A stretch of DNA of 64,000 nucleotides from an uncultured Bacteroidales bacterium (GCA_902799875.1 CADCCH010000005.1:62001-126000), one strand, 5' to 3'; positions 24,650 through 35,252 are shown, numbered from the stretch's first letter. Notes: generated by a model from the letters alone, not told the origin. Made by a program: numbers and translations.

Positions 24650-26659
24650 ATGAAAGTTAAGTATCTTATTCTTGGCGCAGTTATGTTAGCCTCATGTACA
24701 CAAAAAAGTCCGGTTTCTCTGCCGCTAAAGGGCGCGATTCCTTCGGTTTCAACGGACCAATCCGCGCCTCTCGGCGTACAACAAGCCGCAGCTCTTTGGA
24801 CAGAGCAAGATGGCACACAAGCAGAGTTCGAACAGTTGGTAGCAGACTACTATTGCACCTCCGACAGCGAACGGGTTGCGTTATTCGAGTCCCTGAGTCG
24901 CATTTTTGAGAATATCTATCAATCGGCGGACATGTTGACGGTCGATCTCTTAAAACCGACCCAGTTGACCAATGCCGCGGAACCGCAGTCTCCCGATTGG
25001 ATCATGTCCGGTTACAGTCCCTTGGCCCATTTCTCGGACGATATGTTCGCTAATAAATTAGCGTTTATTACCATCATGAACTTCCCGCACTACAGTCTGG
25101 AAGAGAAGAACACACTCGGCAAAACCTGGACGCGTCAGGAATGGGCAATGGCGCGTATGGGAGACGTCTTCACCACCCGCGTACCCGCTGAAGTGAACGC
25201 GCGCATGGCGCAAGCGCTCGCCAATGCCGAGAACTATATCGCCGATTATAACATCTACATGGGCAATCTCCGAACGGAAGACGAACGCCAATTATGGGAC
25301 GATGACAAAATCTTGCTGAGTCACTGGAATCTGCGCGACGAACTGAAAGCCCTGTATCAAGCCGAGAATCAAGAATCAAGCGTTCGGAATCAGGAGAAAC
25401 AAGAGATGATCTACCAGGTCATGCAACGCATCGTAAGCCAGACTATTCCGCAGCAAGCCATCAACGGAGCAGATTTTATCTGGCACCCCTATTCGGAAGA
25501 AGCAGCGTCCGAACCCTATACCCGCTATCAAAAGATATTGGATATTGCCCATGCCTATTTTGCCGAGGATGCCTATTCTCCCTCGATGAAATCGGGGATA
25601 ATTCGCAACTTTGAGGGTGGTGTGGAAATTCCCGCAGAGGAATTAGACAGTCTTTTCAGGGCACTGGTCGGATCCCCGCAAGTAGCCCAAGTAGCGGCTA
25701 TCATCCGGGAACGCCTGGGTCGCGAATTACGTCCGTACGATATCTGGTACGACGGTTTCAAAGCACGTGCCAGCCTCAACGAAGATGAACTGTCTGCACA
25801 AACTCGCCGTCTTTATCCGGACGCCAATGCTTTTGCCGCCGACTTGCCGCGACTGCTGCAACAAATGGGTTTCTACGCCGAAGATGCACGCGCTATCGCC
25901 CGTCATATCGTGGTTGAACCCGCACGCGGTTCCGGTCACGCATGGCCTTGCCTCGGACGCAAAGAGGATGCACGACTTCGCACCCGTATCCCAGCTTCCG
26001 GTATGGATTATAAAGGCTACAACATCGCCGTGCATGAGTTCGGACATTGCGTTGAACAGGTACTCGACATGTATTATATCGACCATTACATGCTTTCCGG
26101 TGTACCCAACACCGCTTACACCGAAGCCTCTGCTTTCCTCTGGCAGCATAGGGATTTGCAGTTATTGCCCGGCGCCCAAATGGGTAACGGCATCAATAAC
26201 CCGAACGAGGTGTTGGATCAGTTCTGGTCCATGTACGAAATTATGGGTGTGAGTCTCGTCGATATGGCGATGTGGCAGTGGATTTATGCCCATCCGAAGA
26301 CTACTGCCAAAGAACTCTGTGAGGCGACACAAGCTATTGCTAAAGAGATCTGGAATCAGTACTACGAACCGGTTTTAGGTGAACACGACTGCATTCTGCT
26401 GGCCGTCTATAGCCACATGGTCAATGCGCCTATGTACCTGCCTAATTATCCGCTCGGGCATATCGTACAATACCAGTTGGAAGAACATCTGGCGAATTAC
26501 AAGACCCAAGCAGATTTTGCCGATGAATACGCACGAATCTATAAGTTGGGTCGTCTGACTCCTAAACAATGGATGATAGAAGCCGTAGGTGAAGCGCCCT
26601 CTATCGAGCCTATCCTTCGCGCAGTGGATAAACTTTACGCAGCGTCTCAAAAGCAGTAG
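24650..26659 (+). CDS. Zinc metallopeptidase lipoprotein (gluzincin type)
   Basis: 669 residues from the ATG at 24650 (MKVKYLILGAVMLASC); a longer frame upstream runs through the repeat and is rejected. Lipobox LASC gives a lipoprotein. The zinc site is HEFGH at 462-466 with a likely third ligand E492 in YTEASAF, as in M3-like gluzincins. The N-terminal half is helical with no motif I can name. A heptad microrepeat tract lies at 25366-25400. The stop lies inside the convergent pdxB gene (50-base overlap), and the terminator lies within pdxB as well. Confidence 0.8.
   Translation: MKVKYLILGAVMLASCTQKSPVSLPLKGAIPSVSTDQSAPLGVQQAAALWTEQDGTQAEFEQLVADYYCTSDSERVALFESLSRIFENIYQSADMLTVDLLKPTQLTNAAEPQSPDWIMSGYSPLAHFSDDMFANKLAFITIMNFPHYSLEEKNTLGKTWTRQEWAMARMGDVFTTRVPAEVNARMAQALANAENYIADYNIYMGNLRTEDERQLWDDDKILLSHWNLRDELKALYQAENQESSVRNQEKQEMIYQVMQRIVSQTIPQQAINGADFIWHPYSEEAASEPYTRYQKILDIAHAYFAEDAYSPSMKSGIIRNFEGGVEIPAEELDSLFRALVGSPQVAQVAAIIRERLGRELRPYDIWYDGFKARASLNEDELSAQTRRLYPDANAFAADLPRLLQQMGFYAEDARAIARHIVVEPARGSGHAWPCLGRKEDARLRTRIPASGMDYKGYNIAVHEFGHCVEQVLDMYYIDHYMLSGVPNTAYTEASAFLWQHRDLQLLPGAQMGNGINNPNEVLDQFWSMYEIMGVSLVDMAMWQWIYAHPKTTAKELCEATQAIAKEIWNQYYEPVLGEHDCILLAVYSHMVNAPMYLPNYPLGHIVQYQLEEHLANYKTQADFADEYARIYKLGRLTPKQWMIEAVGEAPSIEPILRAVDKLYAASQKQ
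25366..25400. repeat. 7-bp imperfect tandem repeat, 5 units, in the metallopeptidase gene
   Basis: GAATCAA, GAATCAA, GCGTTCG, GAATCAG, GAGAAAC in succession. It codes for a hydrophilic stretch (NQESSVRNQEKQ) that looks like a loop. Confidence 0.65.
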
Positions 26660-27548
26660 GCGAAGCTTTCAATTGATTGGTAATAGCAGCGAGCCACGGT
26701 TCGCTGCTATTTTTTCGTGACCTCGTGGCTCCGGTAAACCGGTACCCCGAAATATCTACCTTTTGCAATCCAAATTCGTCTGCAATCGCATCCAGACACA
26801 TCTGCGAAGCGTTTCGTTTGCCTTCTACACTATATCCGGCGATATGCATCGACGCCCGTTGTGCGTGCGCCAAGACGTCGAGATTAATATCCGGTTCGTT
26901 CTCCCAGGTATCCAAGATATACGGATGTCCGCTGCGCAAGAGTGCTTGTTCGTCCACCACCCCACCTCGCGCCGCATTGATAATCAACGCACCCTTTTTG
27001 CATTGCGACAAGAACGCCTCATCGCACAGATGATACGTGGACTTATCCAAGGGTACATGGAACGTGATGATATCGCATTTTTGTGCGATGAAATCAAGCG
27101 AAACGCCTATATTCTTCGGTGGATCATTGAGTAATACCTTCATTCCTCTGCGCTCGACCATTTGCGCCACCAAAGCCCCCACATGCCCGACTCCAACCAC
27201 ACCGATGGTTCCGCGGGCATCCACTTCATTCAATGCCTCTTCTATATAATCACATACCGCCTGTGCGTTACATCCCGGACAGGACATCCAGCGGATACCC
27301 TGCAACGCACAATAGGCGGTATCGATATGATCAAAACCGATCGTAGCCGTACAAACCAGACGAACGCGCGAACCGGACAACAGGGCTTCGTTCACTTTCG
27401 TACGCGTACGCACGACCAGAACATCTGCATCGTGCACAGCGGCAGCATCGATTTCTTCCGGTTTCATCGGACAAATATCAACCTGAGGCCATTCACGATG
27501 AACAGCTTCAGCGAGAAAAGGAATATATGCGTCGCAAACTATTTTCAC
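26610..27548 (-). CDS. pdxB: 4-phosphoerythronate dehydrogenase
   Basis: 312 residues of the D-2-hydroxyacid dehydrogenase family: NAD-binding VVGVGHVGALVAQM (~117-130), catalytic Arg in NAARGGVVDE, Glu in ENEPDINLD, His in HIAGYS. The PdxB type is suggested by the CPGCNAQAVCDYI segment and short length. It makes 3-hydroxy-4-phospho-hydroxy-2-ketobutyrate in the pyridoxal phosphate pathway. Its 3' end contains the terminator of the opposing gene, encoding NSSEPWLAAI. The start overlaps the panC stop by four bases. Confidence 0.88.
   Translation of the reverse strand: MKIVCDAYIPFLAEAVHREWPQVDICPMKPEEIDAAAVHDADVLVVRTRTKVNEALLSGSRVRLVCTATIGFDHIDTAYCALQGIRWMSCPGCNAQAVCDYIEEALNEVDARGTIGVVGVGHVGALVAQMVERRGMKVLLNDPPKNIGVSLDFIAQKCDIITFHVPLDKSTYHLCDEAFLSQCKKGALIINAARGGVVDEQALLRSGHPYILDTWENEPDINLDVLAHAQRASMHIAGYSVEGKRNASQMCLDAIADEFGLQKVDISGYRFTGATRSRKNSSEPWLAAITNQLKASPTAFETLRKVYPLREG
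26685..26715 (+). terminator. Intrinsic terminator of the metallopeptidase gene, inside pdxB
   Basis: Stem AGCAGCGA (26685-26692) / TCGCTGCT (26701-26708), loop GCCACGGT, then ATTTTTT. All of it is pdxB coding sequence on the other strand. Confidence 0.8.
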
Positions 27549-28402
27549 GCGTATTTGATATTGTCAATCAGACGTACCGGACCGCAATAAACCGTCACAC
27601 AACCGATCGCGTGCTCAAACGTGTCCGTAGGCAAAAGCGTCGATTGGTCCACGATCTCATAATACTCCACTTCGAGTCCCGGTACCGCATTGATAGTATC
27701 GATCACACGTTGTTGTACTTCTGCAACGGTGCTGTTTTTTGCCCATTTCAACGACTCAAAAAGGGTCTTGGAGATTGCCAAAGCCGTCTTTTTCTCTTCT
27801 GCCGACAGACGTTCATTGCGGCTGGAGAGTGCCAGACCAGACTCCTCACGAACAATAGGACAATCGATAATCTGCAGATTTCCAAACGTGCCCGCCATCG
27901 AACTGCGCTCCACCATATGGTGGATGATCGCCAACTGCTGGAAATCTTTCTCTCCGAAATAAGCTTTATCCGGTTTCACGAGATAGAAGAGACGACTAAC
28001 CACTTGTACGACCCCATTGAAATGCCCCGGACGCATTTTGCCTTCCATGACCTTATCCAAACCCGCAAAATCAAAGGCAAAGGTGGTATTCATCTCCTCA
28101 GCGGAGTACATCTCTTCGGGCGTCGGAGCAAAGACATAATGTGCTCCAATGCTACTCAGTAATTCCGCGTCGCGTTCAATATTACGCGGGTACTTGGCCA
28201 AGTCCTCTTTGTTATTGAACTGAGTCGGATTCACAAAAACCGAAACCACACACACATCGTTGTCTGCCACCGCACGTCTCACCAACGAAGCGTGACCCTC
28301 ATGCAACGCTCCCATCGTAGGAACAAGACCGATGGTCTTACCCGCTGCTTTACAAGCCTCTACTGCGGCACATAAGTCCTTTTTTGTAGTAATAATCTGC
28401 AT
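27545..28402 (-). CDS. panC: Pantothenate synthetase
   Basis: 285 residues. PTMGALHEGH (28-37) is the ATP-binding HxGH-like motif; FVNPTQFN, GEKDFQQL and the KMSKS-like SSRNERLS follow. It joins pantoate and beta-alanine. Length is normal. panD is not visible here. It is followed by pdxB with a four-base overlap, so vitamin B5 and B6 synthesis are linked. Confidence 0.96.
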   Translation of the reverse strand: MQIITTKKDLCAAVEACKAAGKTIGLVPTMGALHEGHASLVRRAVADNDVCVVSVFVNPTQFNNKEDLAKYPRNIERDAELLSSIGAHYVFAPTPEEMYSAEEMNTTFAFDFAGLDKVMEGKMRPGHFNGVVQVVSRLFYLVKPDKAYFGEKDFQQLAIIHHMVERSSMAGTFGNLQIIDCPIVREESGLALSSRNERLSAEEKKTALAISKTLFESLKWAKNSTVAEVQQRVIDTINAVPGLEVEYYEIVDQSTLLPTDTFEHAIGCVTVYCGPVRLIDNIKYA

Positions 28403-28432
28403 ATAACTATGTTAATTTTTCAAAAAAACGTA

Positions 28433-28440
28433 CAAAATTA
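28433..28440 (-). promoter_or_regulatory. -7 promoter element of panC-pdxB
   Basis: Minus strand TAATTTTG, 30 bases before the panC start, back to back with the GT5 promoter. Confidence 0.7.
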
Positions 28441-28472
28441 CAACTTTTTTTGCATATATCAAAATTTTTTTG

Positions 28473-28480
28473 TAACTTTG
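28473..28480 (+). promoter_or_regulatory. -7 promoter element of the GT5-like/DUF4270 operon
   Basis: TAACTTTG with TTTTTTTG about 20 bases upstream as -33 element. Confidence 0.72.
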
Positions 28481-28499
28481 CACCGAAAAGCGATAATAT

Positions 28500-29345
28500 A
28501 TGCCTATGAAAGAGCCGAAACGTATCCTATTTATCTCTCAAGAGATAAGCCCTTATTTGGCAGAAGAGAACCCGGTTCGTCTTTTGAATCGTCAGCTTCC
28601 GGAGTATTTCCAGGGACACGGTTTTGAGACGCGCACCTTCATGCCGAAGTTTGGTGAGATCAACGAGCGACGCAACCAGTTGCACGAAGTGATTCGGCTC
28701 TCAGGAATGAACCTGATTATCGAAGAGTCGGATCATCCGCTGCTGATCAAAGTAGCATCTATCCAGTCTGCACGTATCCAGATTTATTTCATTGACAACG
28801 ATGACCTCTTCCATCGCCGCAAAGGAGTCGCAGATGAGAACGGCGTGGAGTATGCAGACAACGACGACCGTGTCATTTTCTACGCGCGCGGTGTGATCGA
28901 GACCGTGAAGAAATTGCGTTGGACGCCGGATGTGATTGTTTGTTCCGGTTGGATGAGTGCGTTGGCTCCGCTGTATCTGAAGAAAGCCTTCAACGACGAG
29001 CCTTTCTTTGCGCACTCCAAAATCGTATTGTCTCTGGATGATCACGAATATACAAAACCTTTCCATTCCAAGTTCACGGAGAAACTGCGTTTAGACGGTA
29101 TCACCAACACCGATGTTCGCTCGATTGCCGGTTTCTCGGTGGGTTACGAAGAATTAATGCGTCTGGCAATCGATTTCTCAGACGCTATTGTGTATGCGAC
29201 ACCGAAAGTGAACCAGCGTGTAGCCAACTATGCGGAGACGAAAGGTAAACCGATTTTGAGTTATGAAGAGACGGAAGATCTGACTGCTGCATGTAAACGT
29301 CAGTGGGACTTCTATCATAGTTTGTTAGAGAAAGAGGATGAATAA
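28500..29345 (+). CDS. Glycogen/starch synthase-like protein, GT5 catalytic N-domain only
   Basis: 281 residues (an ATG two codons in is also possible). It carries the N-terminal GT-B half of glycogen synthases: FISQEISPYLAEENPVRLLNRQLPEYFQGHGFETRTFMPKF, VIVCSGWMSALAPLYLK, DVRSIAGFSVGYEELMRLA. The second Rossmann domain with the ADP-glucose site is missing, so it may not be a catalytic synthase. This short form next to panC and a DUF4270 gene is a known Bacteroidota arrangement. It overlaps the DUF4270 gene by eight bases. Confidence 0.85.
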   Translation: MPMKEPKRILFISQEISPYLAEENPVRLLNRQLPEYFQGHGFETRTFMPKFGEINERRNQLHEVIRLSGMNLIIEESDHPLLIKVASIQSARIQIYFIDNDDLFHRRKGVADENGVEYADNDDRVIFYARGVIETVKKLRWTPDVIVCSGWMSALAPLYLKKAFNDEPFFAHSKIVLSLDDHEYTKPFHSKFTEKLRLDGITNTDVRSIAGFSVGYEELMRLAIDFSDAIVYATPKVNQRVANYAETKGKPILSYEETEDLTAACKRQWDFYHSLLEKEDE

Positions 29346-30777
29346 ACGCTTTGCGTTCATAGGGGTATTAGTTGTTTTAGTGTGCTGTTGGACGGCCTGT
29401 AAGAATGACGCTGCCGGTACAGGTAGCGGTATTCTGGATGACCGGGATAGCATTGTTGTTTTTGCCGATACTTTCGAATTGGCCTCCCGTATTGATACGA
29501 GCAGTGCCATTGTATCGCGTCCGGATTCAACCCTCCTCGGAGAGATCGAAACCAGTTATGGCACTATGCGTGCACAGGTACTGACCCAACTGACCTGTCC
29601 GGAAGGATACGCTTACCCGAGCAATGCTGTGGTGGACTCTATCTCCCTTTTCTTCAATTATGTCAGTTGGACCGGTGACGGGAATGCTCCGTTATCCATT
29701 AATGTGTATGAGTTGGACGGGCAGTCATTATCGTACGCCAAACAATATAAAACGGATATCGATATAGCTTCCTATTGTTCACGATCCAAGAGTATCTTAC
29801 GGCAACATCGCATCGTGGTGGCCTCCGAGAAGCGCGATTCGGTGCAGGATTCGGATGGCAATTATGTCCCGATGGTACGGATGATGAGTGATTCGACTTC
29901 GGATTTCTTCCAGCGTTTTGCAGCTATCCGTTCTTTTACCAACCAGGAAGACTTTAACAAACAGTTCAAAGGACTCTTGATAGAGACAGATTTCGGTAGT
30001 TCTACGATCCTCAACGTACGCGACATCGCGTTGGGCGTATATTACACGTTCAAATATGACAAAGCAGGTAAAGATACGATAGTTCATGACTTGAAACTGT
30101 TCTATGCCAACTCGGAAGTCCGTACGGTGAACCGTATCGAGTTCTTAGATAAAGACCAACTGTTGTTGAACCTTAGTCAGGACTCCGCACAGTATAATTA
30201 TATCGTAGGTCCGGCAGGTATCTTCACCCGCATCTCGCTGCCTATCAAGAAGATGGAACAATCGATGCATGCACACTTGGTCGAATCTATCTTGGAAAAC
30301 GGTGACACCTTACTCAAACGACCCTACGTCAATCTCGCAGAGTTACGCGTGGACGTAACGAATGTATTCACCGGCTCGAAATCGGAGATCACGCAGGATG
30401 ATTGGCTGCAACCTGCCCCGTACCTGCTGCTGGTGAGAGATGCCTCTGCAGAGCGTGTTTTGGCTGGTAATGAAGTGCCGACTGACACCTGCGCTATCGT
30501 AGGAACATTGACCTCCGGCGTAGATGCAGACGGTAACACAATCTACTATTACAGCTATGATCTGGCTACCCTGCTGACCCAAGAGTTACGTCAAGAACAA
30601 GTGCCGGAGCAACTGAGTATGCGTCTCGTTCCCGTTGCCGTTCAAACGGCTACCACCACTTCTTCCACCACGGTCATCTCCTCGGTGAAGGAATCGCAGA
30701 CTATCTCCGCAACAAAAATCCGCTCGGCGCAGAGCGCGAACGGACTTTCTCTCAAACTGGTTTATTCCGGTTTCTAA
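29338..30777 (+). CDS. DUF4270 lipoprotein
   Basis: 479 residues, lipobox CCWTAC at ~20. GEIETSYGTMRAQVLTQLTCPEGY and YVSWTGDGNAPLSINVYEL are DUF4270 hallmarks, a family restricted to Bacteroidota and predicted beta-rich, surface or periplasmic. Function is unknown. Gene order (GT5-like, then DUF4270) is conserved. It converges on clpX with a gap of only three bases and no visible terminator. Confidence 0.88.
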   Translation: MNKRFAFIGVLVVLVCCWTACKNDAAGTGSGILDDRDSIVVFADTFELASRIDTSSAIVSRPDSTLLGEIETSYGTMRAQVLTQLTCPEGYAYPSNAVVDSISLFFNYVSWTGDGNAPLSINVYELDGQSLSYAKQYKTDIDIASYCSRSKSILRQHRIVVASEKRDSVQDSDGNYVPMVRMMSDSTSDFFQRFAAIRSFTNQEDFNKQFKGLLIETDFGSSTILNVRDIALGVYYTFKYDKAGKDTIVHDLKLFYANSEVRTVNRIEFLDKDQLLLNLSQDSAQYNYIVGPAGIFTRISLPIKKMEQSMHAHLVESILENGDTLLKRPYVNLAELRVDVTNVFTGSKSEITQDDWLQPAPYLLLVRDASAERVLAGNEVPTDTCAIVGTLTSGVDADGNTIYYYSYDLATLLTQELRQEQVPEQLSMRLVPVAVQTATTTSSTTVISSVKESQTISATKIRSAQSANGLSLKLVYSGF

Positions 30778-30780
30778 ATC

Positions 30781-32028
30781 TTATACGGCATTACGCAACC
30801 GCACGTAATCGGCTTTCTCCAGTTTCTGTCGTGCATAATCCTTGGTGACGGTGAACACTTGCTGTTCTCCTAAATTCTTCTTATTAGGCAGTTCGAACAT
30901 CAGATCGGTCATCAACGTCTCCATCAGTCCGCGTAAGCCACGCGCTCCAAGTTGATACTCCAATGCTTTATCCACGATATAATCGAGGGCGTTGTCATCA
31001 AAGAGCAACTTCACGTTATCCATCGCCATCAGTTTCTGATATTGCTTGGTCAACGCATTCTTGGGCTCCGTGAGGATGTTACGCAGTGCCACTTTATCCA
31101 GCGGGTGCATGTAAGTGAGCACCGGCAGACGACCGATAATCTCCGGAATAAGACCGTAGGACTTAAGATCCTGCGGTGCAATGTACTTCAGGATATTCTC
31201 CTTATCGATATGTTCAGATTCCTGCTGGGCATCAAAACCGATGACCTGCGTATGCAGACGCTGGGCGATCTTACGCTCGATACCGTCAAAAGCGCCACCG
31301 CAGATAAAGAGGATGTTTTTCGTATCCACATGAATCAACTCCTGATCCGGATGCTTGCGACCACCCTGAGGCGGTACGTTCACAACCGATCCTTCAAGCA
31401 TCTTCAGCAGACTCTGCTGTACCCCTTCTCCACTCACATCACGAGTGATGGACATATTCTCGCTTTTACGTGCAATCTTGTCGATTTCATCGATAAAAAC
31501 GATGCCTCGTTGTGCCTTCGTCACATCGTAATTGGCGTCCTGCAACAGACGCACAAGAAGCGTCTCTACATCTTCGCCGACGTAACCGGCTTGTGTCAAG
31601 GAAGTGGCATCTCCGATCGCAAAAGGTACCTTAAGCATCTTAGCGATCGTACGTGCCAGAAGCGTCTTACCTGTTCCGGTCGAACCCACCAGCAGGATAT
31701 TGGACTTCTCTATCTCCACGTCATCGTTAGTGAGCTCCTGGAGCACACGCTTGTAATGGTTATACACAGCGACCGAGAGGAAGCGTTTTGCTTCCTCCTG
31801 GCCGATGACGTATTGATCGAGAAAATCATTGATTTTCTGCGGCGTCGGCAGGTTCTCTACCGTGAGCTCCTCACTGTTGAGCGTTCGTGCTTTGGGACGT
31901 GACATAAGTATCTTATGTCCCTGTTCGATACACTCGCTACAGATCAGCACTCCGGTCTCCTCCGCAGAGAACATCTCCGGCATTGACCGTCCGCAGAAAC
32001 TACATGTGTCGCTTCGTCTTCTACTCAT
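30781..32028 (-). CDS. clpX: ATP-dependent protease ATPase subunit ClpX
   Basis: 415 residues. N-terminal zinc finger C9, C12, C30, C33; Walker [12 protein letters not shown], Walker [10 protein letters not shown], sensor [10 protein letters not shown]. It unfolds substrates for ClpP, whose gene is not in the window. The start shares one base with the secDF stop (TAATG), so the two are co-translated. Confidence 0.97.
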   Translation of the reverse strand: MSRRRSDTCSFCGRSMPEMFSAEETGVLICSECIEQGHKILMSRPKARTLNSEELTVENLPTPQKINDFLDQYVIGQEEAKRFLSVAVYNHYKRVLQELTNDDVEIEKSNILLVGSTGTGKTLLARTIAKMLKVPFAIGDATSLTQAGYVGEDVETLLVRLLQDANYDVTKAQRGIVFIDEIDKIARKSENMSITRDVSGEGVQQSLLKMLEGSVVNVPPQGGRKHPDQELIHVDTKNILFICGGAFDGIERKIAQRLHTQVIGFDAQQESEHIDKENILKYIAPQDLKSYGLIPEIIGRLPVLTYMHPLDKVALRNILTEPKNALTKQYQKLMAMDNVKLLFDDNALDYIVDKALEYQLGARGLRGLMETLMTDLMFELPNKKNLGEQQVFTVTKDYARQKLEKADYVRLRNAV

Positions 32029-35000
32029 TATTTTTTAGCCTCTGCTTTCTTAGCAGCACGCTTAGCCTGTGCCAACTGGATGTCGTAAGCAATCGGCGAA
32101 GCGATGAACACAGACGAATAGGTACCTACAATCACACCAACCAAAAGTGCGAATACGAAGCCCTGGATGGTCTCGCCACCGAAGATAAAGATAGCGAGGA
32201 GGACAACGAATGTACTCATAGAGGTCGAGAAGGTACGGCTGAGCGTGTTGTTCAATGCGTCGTTGATGTTCACGCTCTTCTCACGCTTCGGATAGAGGCC
32301 GTTGTACTCACGTACACGGTCGAAGATGACCACGGTATCGTTGATCGAGTAACCGATAACGGTCAGGATAGCCGCGATGAACGCCTGGTCAATCTCCATG
32401 GAGAAAGGCATGATCTTCCAAAGGATCGCATACAGACCGAGCACGATAACGGTATCGTGTGCAAGAGCTGTCAGGGCGCCTACCGAGTATGCGAAGTTAC
32501 GGAACCGCAAGAGGATATAGAGGAAGATCACAATGAGCGCAGCAAGGACAGCCCATACAGCGCTGGTAGTGATATCATCGGCGATAGCCGGACCTACTTT
32601 CTGGCTCTGCATGATACCTACTGCCGCGTTGGACTCGGTCGAACGGAAATCGTCAAAGGTGATATTGTCGCCCAGGAACGGCTTGCATCCCTCGTAGAGC
32701 AGAGCCTCGATAGCCTCGTCAGCCTCAGCGGTCTCCTCGTGGATACGATAGTTGGTAGAGATACGAACCTGGTTAGCGTCGTTACCATAGGTAATCACAT
32801 TGAGCGAGAAGAGCTCGCCGTCCTCCAGGGTAGCCGAGAAAGTCTTATCGAGGCTCTCGCGTACGTCCTGGGTGTTGATATTCCGGTCGAAACGAACGAC
32901 ATAGTTACGTCCTCCAGAGAAGTCGATACCGAGGTTCAGTTTACCGAAGATATGCGGTTCGAGACCGAGGATAGCGAAGATGACGAGCGCGCCGGAGAGG
33001 CAGTAAGCCCATTTGCGTGCATTGACGAAATCGAAATGTACGTTCTGGAGGAAGTTCTTCATCAGTTTGGTGGTGAAGGACAATTCCTTGGCATTGTCCT
33101 TGGCGGCATAATCCTCGAGCAACAGACGTGTGATGAACACAGCGGTGAGGAACGAGGAGATAATACCAATCATATAGGTAACGGCGAAGCCCTTGATAGG
33201 ACCGGAACCGAAGATAGCCAGGATGGCACCGGTGAGGAAGGATGTTACGTTCGCATCAATAATTGCGGTGATAGCACCCTTGAAACCGTCTTCAATCGCT
33301 TTACGCATACCCTTGCCGGCCTTGAGTTCCTCTCGGATACGCTCGTAGATGAGCACGTTGGCATCCACAGCGGTACCCATTGTCAGCACGATACCGGCGA
33401 TACCCGGAAGGGTCAGTACAGCGCTGAACGAAGAGAGAATACCTACCAACAGGAAGACGTTGCAAACAAGAGCAGCATCGGCGATCAGACCCGGAATCCA
33501 ACCATAGTAGAAGATCATGTAGATCAGGATGAGGATGAAACCGAGTGCGAAAGACCACAGACCAGACTGGATAGCCTCACGACCCAGAGACGGACCAACC
33601 ACACTCTCCTCGATGATACGAGCCGGAGCCGGCATCTTACCGGACTTCAGAGTGTTCGCCAAGTCTTTTGCCTCTTCTACGGTGAAGTTACCGGTGATCT
33701 GGCTGTTACCACCTGCGATCTCCGTCTGTACCGTCGGGAACGAATAAACATATCCATCAAGCACGATAGCTACCGATTTACCAATGTTATCCTTTGTCAG
33801 ACGCTGCCAGGTCTTTGCACCCTCTGCATTCATCGACATCGATACATTCGCATAGGCACTGAGTTGCGAGAAGTCTGCACGTGCGTCGGTGATCACGTCA
33901 CCCTCGAGGGATGCACGACCGTCACGTTGTGCCTTCAGCGCAACGAGCTGATAGTAAGCATTTGCCTCGTCAATGGCCTTCACCGTCCAGTAGAAACGTG
34001 CATCACGCGGCAGAACGGCCTTTGCAATCTGCGAGTTCAACATCGCGTTAACCTTAGCGGTATCCGTATAATGAACAGTACCTACCACCGGACCGCGATA
34101 AGCCTGACCGGCTTGGTTGATAGACGGGTTGAGGATTGCGAAGAGCGGGTTGCTCTTTTTGTACTCAGCGATCTGAGCAGCCTGGTCTGCCTCAGCAACC
34201 GTGCTGTCACCAAGCAACTCTGCTAACTCATCAGCTTCTGCTTTCGGAGCTTCTTCTGCTTTTACTTCCTCGGCTTTTGCCTCTTCAGCAGCCTCCGGAG
34301 CGCTTGCAGCAAACTCACGGTTGATCTGCGCCAACATCGGCAGCAACTCAGAAGCCTCATAGGTCTCCCAGAACTCCAGATTAGCCGAACCTTGGAGCAG
34401 TTTACGAACACGCTCCGGCTCTTTGATACCCGGCAACTCAATCAGGATACGACCCGGTTGAGCCAGTTTCTGGATATTCGGTTGAACCACACCGAAACGG
34501 TCGATACGCGTACGGAGCACATTGAACGAGTTCTGAATGGCACCGTCCACTTCCTCACGGATCACTTTCTCTACCTCGTCATTAGTGGAGGTAAGGGTTA
34601 CTTTGTCTTTGAGTTCGAAAGTCGAGAAGATAGAAGCCAATTGTCCTTCCGGCTCAATCTCTTTGAACGACTCAATGAAGAGCGTTACAAAATCTGCACC
34701 GCTCGATTTTTGTTTTTGTTTCGCGAGCGCCAAAGCCTCTTTGTAGTTCGGAGTCTCGTTGTGTCCGCTCAGTGCATCCAAGATGTCCGGAACACTAACC
34801 TCCATGGTTACGTTCATACCACCCTTGAGGTCCAGACCAAGATTGATCTCTTTCTCACGGCACTCCTTGAGCGTGTAACCAAACCAAACTTTCTTAGCCG
34901 CAATAGAGTCCAGATAGAGGTACTCTTTTGCATCATCGCCTGCCGCATACTCCTTGGCTTTCTTGTCATAATGACTGGTTACCAGAGAGAACGACAGATA

Positions 35001-35060
35001 GAAGGCGCATACCAACGCGAGGCACACCGCCAAAATTCTAACAAGTCCTTTGTTTTGCAT
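32028..35060 (-). CDS. secDF: Protein translocase SecDF fusion
   Basis: 1010 residues. SecD half with the first membrane helix (10-28), the large periplasmic P1 domain holding an Ala/Glu-rich insert ([20 protein letters not shown], ~255-275), and the helices with [18 protein letters not shown]. The SecF half begins near residue 665 with [15 protein letters not shown] and ends with [14 protein letters not shown]. It uses ion flow to pull proteins out after SecYEG. Fusion is normal in Bacteroidota. The leader carries a hairpin (35107-35140). Confidence 0.96.
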   Translation of the reverse strand: MQNKGLVRILAVCLALVCAFYLSFSLVTSHYDKKAKEYAAGDDAKEYLYLDSIAAKKVWFGYTLKECREKEINLGLDLKGGMNVTMEVSVPDILDALSGHNETPNYKEALALAKQKQKSSGADFVTLFIESFKEIEPEGQLASIFSTFELKDKVTLTSTNDEVEKVIREEVDGAIQNSFNVLRTRIDRFGVVQPNIQKLAQPGRILIELPGIKEPERVRKLLQGSANLEFWETYEASELLPMLAQINREFAASAPEAAEEAKAEEVKAEEAPKAEADELAELLGDSTVAEADQAAQIAEYKKSNPLFAILNPSINQAGQAYRGPVVGTVHYTDTAKVNAMLNSQIAKAVLPRDARFYWTVKAIDEANAYYQLVALKAQRDGRASLEGDVITDARADFSQLSAYANVSMSMNAEGAKTWQRLTKDNIGKSVAIVLDGYVYSFPTVQTEIAGGNSQITGNFTVEEAKDLANTLKSGKMPAPARIIEESVVGPSLGREAIQSGLWSFALGFILILIYMIFYYGWIPGLIADAALVCNVFLLVGILSSFSAVLTLPGIAGIVLTMGTAVDANVLIYERIREELKAGKGMRKAIEDGFKGAITAIIDANVTSFLTGAILAIFGSGPIKGFAVTYMIGIISSFLTAVFITRLLLEDYAAKDNAKELSFTTKLMKNFLQNVHFDFVNARKWAYCLSGALVIFAILGLEPHIFGKLNLGIDFSGGRNYVVRFDRNINTQDVRESLDKTFSATLEDGELFSLNVITYGNDANQVRISTNYRIHEETAEADEAIEALLYEGCKPFLGDNITFDDFRSTESNAAVGIMQSQKVGPAIADDITTSAVWAVLAALIVIFLYILLRFRNFAYSVGALTALAHDTVIVLGLYAILWKIMPFSMEIDQAFIAAILTVIGYSINDTVVIFDRVREYNGLYPKREKSVNINDALNNTLSRTFSTSMSTFVVLLAIFIFGGETIQGFVFALLVGVIVGTYSSVFIASPIAYDIQLAQAKRAAKKAEAKK

Positions 35061-35106
35061 AATTGTTTTTTGTATTTAATTTTTTATATATATGCATTAT
35101 TTTTTC

Positions 35107-35140
35107 GTGTACGCGCAGCGTGCATACCTGCGCATGACAC
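35107..35140 (-). promoter_or_regulatory. Hairpin in the secDF 5' leader
   Basis: Minus strand arms GTGT-CA-TGCGCAG and CTGCGC-GTACAC with an internal mismatch loop; it lies between the promoter at 35153-35160 and the start. It could be a control element or simply a stable leader. Confidence 0.45.
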
Positions 35141-35152
35141 ACAAAAAGTGCG

Positions 35153-35160
35153 CAAAATTA
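35153..35160 (-). promoter_or_regulatory. -7 promoter element of secDF-clpX
   Basis: Minus strand TAATTTTG, leaving a leader of about 85 bases, longer than most in this window. Confidence 0.7.
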
Positions 35161-35223
35161 CAAAAAAAAAATGAAATGCGCAAGAAAAAAATAGAAAAAC
35201 TTGCGTATTTGCAAATTTTGTAG

Positions 35224-35231
35224 TACTTTTG
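35224..35231 (+). promoter_or_regulatory. -7 promoter element of the DUF4293 gene
   Basis: TACTTTTG, divergent from secDF. It rules out the TTG start at 35229 for the gene. Confidence 0.7.
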
Positions 35232-35252
35232 CAGCTGTTTTTGATAATAATT

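Noticed and set aside
31983..34226. 747-codon open frame on the plus strand
   Set aside because: It lies antisense to the secD part of secDF, lacks any known motif, and is explained by the codon pattern of the real gene.
34230..34280. Repeat-like Ala/Glu segment in SecDF as another microrepeat tract
   Set aside because: The pattern is at protein level (KAEE-like) with no strict base period, so I treat it as an ordinary charged linker.
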